Both the position numbers and the translations under genes were made by a program. The notes under the pieces were generated by a model. The model saw only the letters and a program-made list of their open reading frames with translations, was not told the origin of the DNA and searched no databases. Shown piece by piece: positions 12,901-26,100 of a stretch of 64,000 bases of DNA. Numbering within the stretch: the first letter of the stretch is position 1; the number at the start of each line of letters is the position of its first letter. Origin of the DNA: Bugula neritina (lineage: Eukaryota > Bryozoa > Gymnolaemata > Cheilostomatida > Bugulidae); contig OZ037768.1 in assembly GCA_964035545.1 (NCBI GenBank), forward strand, positions 19,199,700 to 19,263,699, read 5' to 3'.

Positions 12901-15900
12901 TACTGAACATGTAACACTCAATTGGCAACACCTGATAAACTAAATAATCAACCTCTTCAGATTGAGTAACTTATAAATTCCTACCAATTAGACTCACAAA
13001 TTTATAGGATGAGCTAAAATATGGAGTTGACAAGTAATACTCATGAAATAGTGTATCTATCTAATATCTTACCATACTCATTCACTATGCATATAGCAAA
13101 TGTGTTTTACAATTTTGCAAAGCTTCCGAAGGTTAAATGCTTTACATATCACAACATACATAATTATAGTAATTAAATGTAATTCCCTGTGACAGACTCA
13201 TTGCCACACCATATACCCGGAGAGATCATGCTATCTATATTCATATACCTGAAGAGATCATGCTACCTATACTCATATACCTGTAGGGGAGAGCGGAGCA
13301 TCTCGGCCACCTGATAGGGCGCCATGTTCTTGTATCGGGTGGAGCTGAACAAATGATATGCAATACCCGGCTTGCATCTGCCAGCCCTGAAATGAGACCA
13401 CAGGTGCTTGACAAGTCAGAAGGTGAAGGAAGTGCAGCAGCACTGGGATGGGGAGAGAGGTCACAAATACTTTAAAAGCTCCAAAAAAATTTCCATTATG
13501 TAAAAATGAGAATAAAATTTAAAAAATTGATGAAATAATACAGTGCCCTTGGTTCACACTGTGATTGTGAGAGGGAATTCAAACTTACGAAAATATAATC
13601 TATTGAGATGATAAAATTGAGAATGAAATAAAAAATTGTAGCAAATTGTAATAGGATTGGACAAGGAAATGTTGGCAGAACATGTGAAAGTGAAGAAGAT
13701 GAGAATATCAAAGCATAGCTTACTAAATAGGTGACTCATCTCACAAATATTTCATTTTAATACAATATTGATTTAAAAATACTTGAACTACAGGTAATAA
13801 AAGAGTCAAAAACTAAAGTTTTCAACTGAGTAAAAAACATATGCACAAGTTGTTTGTAGGAAAATTCCAGTATGTATATTGTGTTCGTTTAGCTGCCAAT
13901 TTCTACTTACAGATCATAATGATTTCAACAAGTTTAAAGATTTTTAACAAGCAGCAATTAAAATGTTTTCAACTACAACAAAGTCCAGCACAGTACTAAC
14001 GTGATATTATGGGTAGTCAATAAAACTTCCTATATGAAATGAATAGATAGTATAAATAGAATATATACATCTATTTCAATATGTTGCATCCAGATTCTAG
14101 TGATGACATTTTAATTTTTAGTGTGTCTTCAACTTCAAAAATGCTATTACTGACATTTAGTGAGTATTATTTAGTGAGTATTATTTAGTAAGTATTACTT
14201 AGTGAGGATTGCGTGACTAATGATTATATACCCAAATGAGCTCAAGCCGTAGTTTGGTAAATATGGTAGCAATGTTAGGCCAAAAAAAATTACACATTTG
14301 TAAAGCTAACAGAATCTAAATGTTTGAGTGATAGTAATGCTGTTGCATGCACACAGTGAACCAAGAGACTCCAACACTGGAACCATGTGATAGATTCATA
14401 CTAATAAACGAAGCATCACCTTCCAGCACGCTGAGCCGAACTAGCCCGACTTATCCAGTTGCATCTCAACATGGAGATGTTGGAGAAAGCATCAAAAGAT
14501 TTCTCCTTCACCTTGCCACAGTCTACCACGTGGACCACATCGTCTATAGTAAGGGACGTCTCTGCAATGTTCGTAGCCAGTATCTAAAGAGTAAAACAGA
14601 TGGTATGTAGAGCATCAAGAGTGATATATGGTTTAGTACTACCAGTCAAACACTTCAATGGCCTGAAGAAACTTCCAGATTAAATTTTAAAGATCAAGAT
14701 TCAAATTAAATATATAAAACATATAAACCATATTCTATTCTATTCTTGGGTTCAAAACTTGTAGACTAAAAACAATGGAATATAAACCAACTCACACGTC
14801 CCTGTTAAATGTTGGTATATATTAAAAGTTTCAATATGAATTTAGGCAGTTATATTGCTCACTACAGTATTTCAATGCTACAGGCTGTGCCCATTATAAG
14901 ATTTGTAAAGCAGTATTCAAGGTCTTCCAAAAGATGCCTCACCATTTCTTTTAACCAGAAACTTGCCAAAATATATAAAACACAATGTGTATTCACTATT
15001 TGCAGTTAAAAGCATTTAAACATTTTTTCAAGTAGAAATATTCTGCAGGATGACTTGGTGGCATCAACTATCAATCTGCAGCTACGAAAGGGGGGGGGGG
15101 GCAGTAAACAAGCCAAAGGGTAACTTACACCCTTGAGTATGGAAGTAGGCTATGACACATTTAGAGGAAATTCTGTCTGCAGTTAATGAATTACAAGGGG
15201 AGAGGGTTGCGGCTGCTACATGCTGCAAGCTAGAGACTCCAAGAGGAAATGGTGAGACTACAGACTCTGCACCACCAGGACCACAACCAGCTTATGAGAC
15301 ATCAAAATGGAAGGGCAATAACAAGTATATATTCTGTCACACAACACTTTTGTATAACATTAGAAAGTCTATGGCTTACTAGTTTCAACAGGCACAATTT
15401 TCTGGCCATCGTGAAGATATATTCCACAGTACAAGAAGCCAAAAATGTCTAAAAAGGAGTTATTCATCTATATATAATTCCTTTTAAATGGCGCCTTTAC
15501 CCCTCTCCTCCTATAACTTGGAATTATGTTTATACTGAGTAGATGCAGTAACCTGAAGCTCATTAATGTGAAAAGTGAAATGCCATGAATTAGTTGAAAG
15601 TTGACACGTCAGATTGAAGCCTAATGCTAGGATACTGCACACCCCTTAGGGAGTTATCTTCTTTAATAGTTTCAGTGCACTAAATAGGTCGCCTATTATT
15701 TGCTTAATCTCAGTACAATGATTTCTAAAGAAAATTTATAACAAATGATGACAAGCTTTAAGCAACGTTCTGAGAGGTCTATTCATCATTATCAATTCAA
15801 AGCTACTATCACAATGCAACTGTGTATTAGCCTCTACTAGCTAAGAGAGGCGTTAGTCATAGTCAACTACTCGTTAATCACCAATTCTTTATTCCGCTAG

Positions 15901-17117
15901 TTACCAGTTGGAGAAGCTTTAACCAGAACTGAAACTTCAGTCTAACTATAATATTCAGTTATCGTTGATTCACTCAAAGTCAATTAGTATACTGATAGCT
16001 TATACTACAGTAGAGTGTGAGAGTTAAACACTGAGCATCAGTTATACTGAGACTAGGGCTTACCTTCGGGCTTAGGCTATTATTTTGTAACTCTTTCTAT
16101 ACAGTAATATCTAATCTATATTTGAATTTGACCAGTATAAATTTTTCACTAACATAATTGAACTTGATCATCAAATGGAATATTATCAAACATAAAAATA
16201 AAACCAACGAGGTAAGTTATTTATAATTTTTCAGTATAACTGAATTCCAAATTTACTTTTAGTATAATAAATATAATCATAATGCTTTAACTTTAGGTGA
16301 TTTCATTTTACTTGTAACTTACTAATATTAATACAGTAATAATCATCAACATAATCACTTAATAATAATGGTAATGTTTGTATAAGTTTTGTTTGTGATT
16401 TATATAAAGAAAATGTTTCCAAGTTTCAAGTAAAATTTGATATATCTTAATCTTATCTTAATTATTGAATGTCAAGATTTATGTACGTAGTAATTGTTTA
16501 GAATCAGTATGAGTAGTTACCAACTTAAGGTATGCTGTAGCAGTGTAATGACTAACTTGTATTAGCAGGTGCATTGGCAGTTATTAACTTCTCATTTATC
16601 TGAGCTAAAGAAAAACTAGGAGTAACTCAGAAACATGTCCTTCCGAGTGAAACACCAAAGAGCCCGTAAACTATTCATATCACAAGCCCTATCTCACCCG
16701 AAATGCCCCAAGTCAATGGACATTATTGACAGAGGAGGGGAGGGTATCAAGTTCACAGCCAACACCTCCAACCCTGACAATCTGGTGAGATGGTGGATGC
16801 GGACAATCAGAGAAGCTTATCCTGATAGCAAACCTCATGATGAAGGGAAATATGGACACAATATAACAATACCTATAACTACGGTAAATTATATTATTCA
16901 GGGTATGTAAATTATTGACTACACTTCAGAAATGCAATGGATCAAGGCGTTGTCACGCATAGTGATGGAAAATAGCTATTCTATAATATTTTACCACTAG
17001 GGTGATAGGCTTGGACAAATTATAATGACAAGTAGCAGGAATAACAGTGGTAGAGGCACTAATAGTAGCAGTAGTAGTAGTAGTTGGTAGTGCTAGTTGT
17101 TGGTAGTAGTGGTAGTG

Positions 17118-17150
<33 letters not shown>

Positions 17151-20100
17151 ATAGTAGTAGTAGTAGTAGTACTAGTAGTACTAGTAGTACTAGTAGTAAC
17201 AGTAGAAGTATTCGTAAAATTAGTAAACATACTTTTGGTCATTATAAAATTAACAGCAGTGAAATTCCTCGGTAGCTGTGAAGATTTTTTCAAAAAGGTA
17301 AAGAGAACACCACAAATAGCCTTAAAATCCTGTAAGAGCACTTTGTATTTTATCAGGGAGTGGGTATGAAACTAAACAAGCATACAGGGGAGCTGAAACT
17401 AAAAGGTCAACATCACTGGGAGTGGTTCACAACACATATAGACGCTCTGTTTGACTGCTCTCCAGACTTGGCTATGTCTAAAGATGGAGCCTCTGAGATG
17501 ATAGAAAGAAGTCTTGGCATACAAGGAATAGCTGTGAGTTAACCATTTGTGTATATAGGCGATGCATTCTAGACCGAGGCACTTGGAGTTGTCACTCTTG
17601 ATATTTACTAACAACCACGCAGTTTCATAAAACTATTCTAATGTTGAAGCTTGCAAACACTTGGATATTAGTTTTCACTACCTCCAGTATTAGTCTGATG
17701 TTTAATGCTAATTTAATGAGACATGTGGCTGCTTGTGTCATGTAGAGTCTATGTTCAGAGTTGCCCTACCAATACCTTTCTAAACTGGATATTTTAGGTA
17801 GGCACGCTGATAGGTCAAATTCCAGACTGTGGGTGTATCAAAGAAGGCCCCTTATTCACCTACACACTGTGGAAATCTTTACTAGACTACTGGTTTCGAA
17901 TGGGCTCTGTTGTTACCATAGTTACCCCTCAAATAGATGCAGAACGCCTCTCTGATATTCTACTGATAATGCTCAAAAATAGAGGAGCTGGATTTATGGC
18001 CAGATTGTATATACAAGTAAGTTTTATTATGTTGATTTGGGCAGACAAATAAATCAGCTTAGTAAAAGAATTTTAAAAGTTTAAAAAGCATAATTTCTAA
18101 CATACGTTGTTTATAAACTATACATTTAATCATCGAAGCAACGCTATACAAAGAAATATTAGAATAAGGATAGAATAAGAATATTATACAAGCTTTGTGA
18201 ACAGATGGTTGAGAGCAAAGACTTTGTATCAGTATTGGACAACTCCCAAAGCTCTTGCAGAGATTCAATTTAATGCTGTCCAAATGTTGCTACATCAATT
18301 TCACACATCAAGTTCCAATATCTATTTGAAGCACAAAATAAAAATTAAATCTAACCAAACAGACGAAGGGGGAAAATGTGGTAGAATCTAAAGTATATCA
18401 TTTACTATTCCAAGTGATGTTTGTTTATTAAAACAGGAAAAGTGTGATGGTGATGTTAAATTTGAAAAAATCAAAGCAGTAGCTGTCCGAATTCTAGAAG
18501 CCATGAAAAATTCTCAAACAGGAAAGAAGATGTTCAGCGAAGAGAAGATAGCGTGGGCGGCGATAGAGCTAAAAGTAGCCCTACAGCCGTTCGCTACTAG
18601 CTGCAACTTCATAGGAATGTCTCGAGGCGGCGAGGCTGAGATATACACCACGTCGGCAAAGTTTCACAAAACACATTTCGTTAGCAAGACAAAAGATACG
18701 GTGAACTTTCACAGAATGCAGGTTGTAGAATACGAACAGCTGTACTTAGAGCCCCTCGGCATGCAGTATCTGTCGGACACTGTGAATGGTGGGAGTAGCA
18801 TGGTATCTCACTGGCAAAGCCTGAGCACCATAGGGCCGAGGAGCAGGAGTATGAGGTCACTCAAGTCTAGTAAGTCTCACTGAGTAATCAGTAGAAAAAT
18901 AAAAAACTTGAGCTAAAAGTCGAAGAATTAGGATCCAAGAATAATGAGGAAGTGGCTCATATGGTACCCACTGTAATCAATTTAGTTATAGATAAGCAGT
19001 GTCTTTGTATATATTTTACTGATTTGTAATATTTATACAACACGTGTAATACCGCTAGTCATTCATTAATTTTTTAAATTCCTAGAGCTCTGATGAGTTC
19101 ACTATAGCTTACTAAAGCATATTATCAAACAATCTGCTTCGTGATATTGTGAAACCCACCCTTTGTTTTGATAGAAGCATATCATGCCATGATCTCAGTC
19201 TATTTAGTACAGATCACTATGCAATTTTAGTCTCTTTAACATGACATGAGGCACCGACTCTCTACTTATCAATAAATCTATTTTTCATTCCCAACTTCGA
19301 TATTATAAGCACTTGAGAACTGGAATAATTGCAACTTAAAACAATTGTGAAGTAGCGATAGTAGTGTTAACTTCATGTCCCACTCATAGCCTGCAAGGTT
19401 ACTGGTTGTAGTTGTCTACACAATTTACCTTAATGTAGTTTTTGCCAGAAATGAAATTAAGTGTCTTTAGATCTGTTGCAAAAACACTTAGCTTGCTCTA
19501 CATGAGTCGAAATGAATACAATTGAAAACAAATGATATTTGTCATATATAACCTTACTAGTGATACAGAACCTTGAAATTTCTGACAAAAACCTCAGCAG
19601 ACAGCTACCTCAGATACATAATTTAATTATCTATGAAAGACTCAACAGGACTCGATGACGCTAGGTTAGAGATTATTAGGATAAGATGTCACTTAGTTAG
19701 TACTTACGATCTTCCTGACTCCTTGAGGTGATCTGCGGAACACTTTCTTCTGATCTGATATCTGTATGTTGGAGTGCAGAGTAAACACGGTGGCCCTAAA
19801 TTAACAACACTAATTATAACTTCATAACAGAGCATGCCCAGTATTGACTTCATGTTATTTTTAATAATGTCATTTATTAAGATATTTCTAGAAGTAGCCA
19901 CCGTCTAATGGTTAGAGCACCCTATTAGTAAACACGAGGTCAGTGGTTCGAACCCCAGTAAAGACCATTGGTGATGTTAGGAATGTCCTTTAGTCATAAT
20001 TGCTCCTTTGCCACAATAGAAAACAAGTCCTTAGTCCGCTTTACAAAAAAACCTTTCCATCAGGGGTTCTGCCATGTTTTTATTAAGCTAATTTTATGAA

Positions 20101-23100
20101 TAATATTCACATGACATATTAAAGTTAATATCTACCTGTTAGCACTGAAGTTGGTTGTATCAGCAAGGATTCGTTCTCTCACAACAACTATGTCGTCAAA
20201 ACCAGGCAGGAACACAAGGATAGCTCCAGTACTATCACTGGTCATCATGATGTACCGTAGCAATGTCAACACCAGGTCAACATCAATCTGAAAGTATATC
20301 GTAACATGTGGAAAGATCACTATTTAGCTGCGAGATCTTCAAGTAGAGTTGGAGTAATGCTCTCATGTTTTACATGAAGACAACTCTTAACCAGTAAAAG
20401 TGCAATAAGTTTGAAAGTTGTTGGAAGCTCAACTCAAAAAGCTGGACTGTTATTCAGTGAGTAAAGTTTTTGCTTTTTGCTTGCAGTCAGTTAACATCAC
20501 TACTTTAAATCTATCTGAGTAAAATGATGCCAGGGTAAATGCATGAAGTAAAGTGTAAAACTCTTTGAACATTAACTTCTAATCGGCTTGTTTTTACAGT
20601 ATCCCTTTGGCACCTTGGTATATCGGCAATCATCTCTTTTACACCTGTGCTGCTTAGGATTACTTCCAGAAAAACAAAAATATAAATAAACAATGGCAAC
20701 GATAGAAGTTCATATAGTATATATTTTATAGAATTATGAGGTTTTGTATAGGTGTGAGGCTTATATAATTTGATGAGGAAAATAAGGGAATTTATCTTGT
20801 GGATTCCTTTTAAATTTTCAGCAACTTCAAAATTCTCCTGATCAACACTTAATTTCAACATTCAGTGACATGTTTTAAGAAATTGATAAAATAATCAACA
20901 GTCTTAGAAGCTACAAATATTAATAGCATCACTTTGCCTGTCTATACAAAACAAACAGTGAATGTTACCTTTTCATCATCAAAACTGTGATGATATGCCT
21001 GCAGCAGGATGTTAGCGTCAACGGGTATCTCGTTAGTAGGAAGTTCATCAAAGGTGTTGCTATCCCCGTCATACCTGCAAAGTACAAACATGTTGAGAAG
21101 AAAATCCCATAATAATACAGTTTGAACCCTTAGAGCACAGACTGCTTAGCAGTGTTGAGTCATCCTTATTTGTTACACAAGCAGGCAATTATTGGCACGT
21201 TAGCTTCTTCGTAATATAACATGAAGCAAATAACAACATAACAAGCGTATTGGTGTTAATTCCCTAGCAGGTAGATTTAGCAAATGCAACTAAATTTCAT
21301 AAAGAAAAACTCAATCACCAACATGAAATGTGAATCATTGCACTAATTAGAATAGTGAGGAATAATATTTCCTACAAAAATAGTACAATAACTGAATGGA
21401 GGTAAGCTTTCAAAACTCTACCAACTCATTACTTAATCACCAGATAAGTTTACCACTTCCACAAGTAATCAAGACGCTACCTACATACTCATTACACAAG
21501 ACTAACTGTGGTGCCGGGAAGAAATGAACTCACATGTGGGAGTGTAGAAGCTCCACGCACTCTTCTTGGTGAAAGTGAGATGCGACCTTCAGAGCAGTGC
21601 AGTCTGAGCTGATGGACTTGAAGTGGACGTTGGCTCCCAGATTCAGCAGCTGCTCGGCAGATGCTGTCAGACCTTTAGCACAGGCAGCCATCAGCGGAGT
21701 CATGCCGGTCTTGCTGTCTTGATAGTCAGCTGGAAAAATGAGCGAGAAGGAAACTGTTAGAGAACTACGCGAACATGCTTCCAGAATGTGGGAAGGTAGC
21801 TTACCCCCACCTTGAAATGTAATGTGGCAAAATAAGTCTCAACTAAAATGTGAATGCTTAAATACAATAAGTATTTCTCCTTAGATTTGGCGGCGATGTG
21901 TTTAACAATTTTCAAGAGATACTTTTGTACCCCATTCAACATAACAACTCTTCAGGTGGCGTTATTTGTTATTGGGATTTGTTCTCCCAATCTTATTGTG
22001 TTAATTTTTCATCATTATGCACAACCAATGTGTGAAGTAAAAACCTAAAACTTTTAATTATGGAAACTATTGAACCAGGTTGCCATCCCTTGCACGTTAA
22101 GAGTTGCCATGGTCTAGACTCTAGAGAAAGAGATACTAGAAAATCATGAACTAGCCAAGTAAAGCTAGTTCCATTCACAAGGTGTAGGACAGGAAAACAA
22201 CGTACCGCTGACATTCTCAGACAGAATGTAGTGATATATCTGAGAGAATAGGCTTTCATTTCCTGTCATCCAAATTTCTTTGAGTAGTTTATCCATTTCC
22301 TTAGCTATGACCGGATCCAATGGATCATTCTCAGTCCCCTCCAGCTGTGAATACCAACCAGAATAGTAAATTATGGATGCCAATATACAACAATTAATAG
22401 AATGAAAAACATAAATAATCCAACACCAATCAGTGTTAGTTTTGTCTTTGAAAAAGGCAAACATATCATAGATACAGCTGTATTCCTGTAAATAACTGAG
22501 TTGTGTAAATAGCACAGTATATTTTAGTATGGCACAGACTGTGAGGCAGTATAGTGTATTGTAGTCTTACAGAGTATAGCATGGTAGTTAGTATAGTATA
22601 ATAAACTATAGTATAGTATAAAAACGTAGGTATTTTAGTATAGTATGGTATAGTATAGCATATTACACTATATTATTTAGATCAGATATTCCTCAGTCAC
22701 CAAAGAGGGCACACAACTCTTACACAAATGAAGTATTATGCTAACATAAAATAAACAAAATTACAAATACTAAAATATTTTACAGCAATTAATACAAAAG
22801 GCAAAGTACTGTGACGTGCATACATCGATATCTTCCACATCTCTCTGTATGCCAGCCATTTGCTCGTCATCCATCCTATGCATTATGCCGTGTTCCGTTT
22901 CGTCAGCGTCAGACACCACAGGTAGTCTACCTTGTCCTTGCGCAACTAGAAACCAGATCATTTGATAATTATTTGACTAGCACTGTTTACATCCCTAACT
23001 ATGGAGATATTGAAAATAATTGATAATATCATGTGCCGTTCAAACGAGTCAACCATTTTAATCACACTACATGTTACTTTGAATATGAAGATTATTATTT

Positions 23101-26100
23101 TACTTCTAGCAAAAATTAAAATTATATTTCGTAAATATATTGATTTTGTTAATTTGGAAATTTGTTCCGATAATTTACAATTTTGGTAGCACTCGACTGG
23201 AAAGACGCAACTTTCTGAATTGGAGAAAATTTTTTTTGTCTAGATCTACTCACTCACTACACATTAAACTGTTCGTTTTCCAACTTCATAAACCCTACAA
23301 AATTACTATACAATACAAACCGGGACTTGTAAAATAGTATGTATTGCTTGTTTACAGACAAATGATGATTAAAAATTCATTCAAAGATGATGAATAAAGT
23401 TGCAGCAGAACTAGCTAGGTTCTTTGAATAACCTACTATAAAAGCTAAATAGACAATGTCACCTAAACTTTGTTCTGTGCTTAAAATTAGTTTAAAGTTG
23501 TAGTTTATCAATATTGGGGAAAGGAGATGATTTAAACTACACATGAAACCTCCCTTTACATTCCTACCAACAAGCAGTGACCAATATAAACTTCATATAT
23601 GAGCCATAAATTTATGCAGGGAACTGATAGGGACACTTCTTCAGCCTTGCAAGTTAAAAACAGCAATCGAATTTGTAATATCTAGAATCTAAACACTTCT
23701 ATAGACGATAAAAATTATGAGAAATTTTATGATAGCGATTTTCAGGTAGGCAAATGCTAACTCAAACTAATAAACGTTAGATGAACCTTTTTCTAGCTGC
23801 TGTTTACACTCCGCCATTTTCTTAGACATGTACCCAGTGAGTTTGAGGACATCTTCCAGGTAGAGCTCCTCTACGTCGTGCAATGAGCCAGGCACTGTAA
23901 TAGTTCAAAGAACTGCATTACTCTGCTCAATGGTAACTCTTTCAACACATACATGTAGCAAATCTATAACTGAATCTCACCAAGAAATACAACCAATATA
24001 TTAAGACTTGTTTTTCTGCTCTAGGCATTTATCAAAATGACTAGAATAATAATAATAATAATGCTGTGGAGCACTTTCAGCAGAATTTTACCCCATTCAC
24101 ATTAAAAGTGTATTAGCACAAATGAAATGTTATGCTCAAACCTTTAATAATAATTAGTAAGCACAAATTTTGAAACCTTCAATTAAAAATATGACTATAT
24201 TGCAATACAATATCATTTAATTTAATTGAATCAACTTGCCCCAACCAACAGGAAGTTATAAAAAATTAAAGAACATCTAGCTTTTACAAGACAATGACAA
24301 AACACAAAAACTGTTCATATATGCTGTGCTATATATACTGTCTGATACTTCTATTAGCTCTGATACAAAATTACACAAAATGGTTTATATATTGGCTCCT
24401 GATTTAACCTTATTTTGTTCAAACTCGTTGAAAATACAATTTCACCTAAATAAACACAATATTATTTCATAAAAGAAGAGATGCTATTACTACAGCAAAT
24501 TTTGACATCATAACAGTTGACCAATGAATATCATGTATAAAGTTGAGTTAAGCAGACAAGAAATAGCGACTAGCAAACACCTTGTATTATCGGGCAATGG
24601 TCAAAGTATCTGAGAAAGAGCTCGGTGTTCATAGTTGCACTCATCAGTATAAGCTTCAAGTTCTTATACTTGCTTATGGCCTGTCGCAGGACAATCAATA
24701 GGAAGTCACACAGTCTGTCACGCTCGTGAATCTCGTCCTACAACCAGCAATACTAACCTTAGTATGCCTTCAGACACTGACTCGGTCAGTTTACACAAGT
24801 GTTAACAAATAAAACCAAGTGCATTTGATTCATAAGGATTTTTGTGGTTTGTTTAAATAAAAACATGAAAACATACTATTAATAAGCTAAGGTTTAGCAG
24901 TTATGGCCATTGTAGGAGTATATTTTAGCCTAGTATACTTTTCTAACAGCAAAGAACAAAACATTGTGATAAGCTTCCTCCACGCTTCCAATAACAGACT
25001 TTTTGTGTCATTTTGATTAAATTTTACATATAAAACAGAGTGCTAGAAGGGTCATCTAACTATATCATTTCATGATTACCAACAGTTCTGCTTAAAATTT
25101 AAATTTAACAATGTCATTTTCTAAGAGCAATACTAGAGCCATTTATGAGAATTTAGACAAGTTTTAGAATACATAAGATAATTAGAGGTTTCATAGTCAC
25201 TTGACAAATCAGATGCATTTTTTGAATTATTTAATCCTTCATTTAATTAACCTGAAATACTATTCTTTTAATTTTATGAGGTTTAAATAACCCTATCTAT
25301 ATCAATGTTGTAAAAACTAAAATAACCAGACCATAAAAATTCTTACTAACTACGGCATTGAGAAATACTCCACCATACACTTTAAGAAAATTATTGCAAA
25401 CAATGCTACCCAAACTTCTGAGAGCATGTCTTAATATATACTATTTACATTAAACAATGTCCACACACTGCACTTTAAGAGTAGAATTATCTAGCTTGTT
25501 TACAAATAGGTCCACTGCATCAAGAAGAAATTTTAAATAATTATATTGCACCGATATCAGCCCATGTGAAACAGTGAGTCCATTTTTCACACAACTATCC
25601 CTTTGAAAAAGAGGACAATTAACATGATGTATATATAGAACGTGGCAGCGGACAACTTCTACTCACCACAATGACATGAGTGACAGTAGCCAAGGCATTA
25701 TCAGCAGCAATCAGAGTTCTTAGCAAGACTCCATTGGTGCAGTAAGTAAGGAGGGTTTTAGGAGACACCCTGTAACATGAAGATTAAAGAAGAGGATTAG
25801 CAGGGTTCAAATAAAATTATTAGAATCAGTTTATTAGCAGGTGAGGAGTATTTTCATTAACACCAAAAGCTATGATAACTTAAAATAATGTTCCAAGGAG
25901 CACATGGTGTTCTCCATACATAGCTTTCAAAAGAGTAGGCTATACATTATTTAATGGTATCACAATATGGCATATAAAACAGAGAACTCGGACTGACACA
26001 GCTTCAGAAATGATAACTATAACTTTTCAAATTGATTAGATTAACACTTGAGTTCAGAATAACTTATAACCTTTCGCAAGTCAAAGTGATCTTAATATGA

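Noticed and set aside
15152-15452. Plus-strand frames upstream of the nested gene
   Set aside because: Overlapping frames of 67-76 codons without splice partners or recognisable residues; possibly old repeat sequence.
20511-20861. Minus-strand 116-codon frame
   Set aside because: It lies inside the YTHDC2 intron between exons 12 and 13, has no domain match, and is not needed for the continuous protein.
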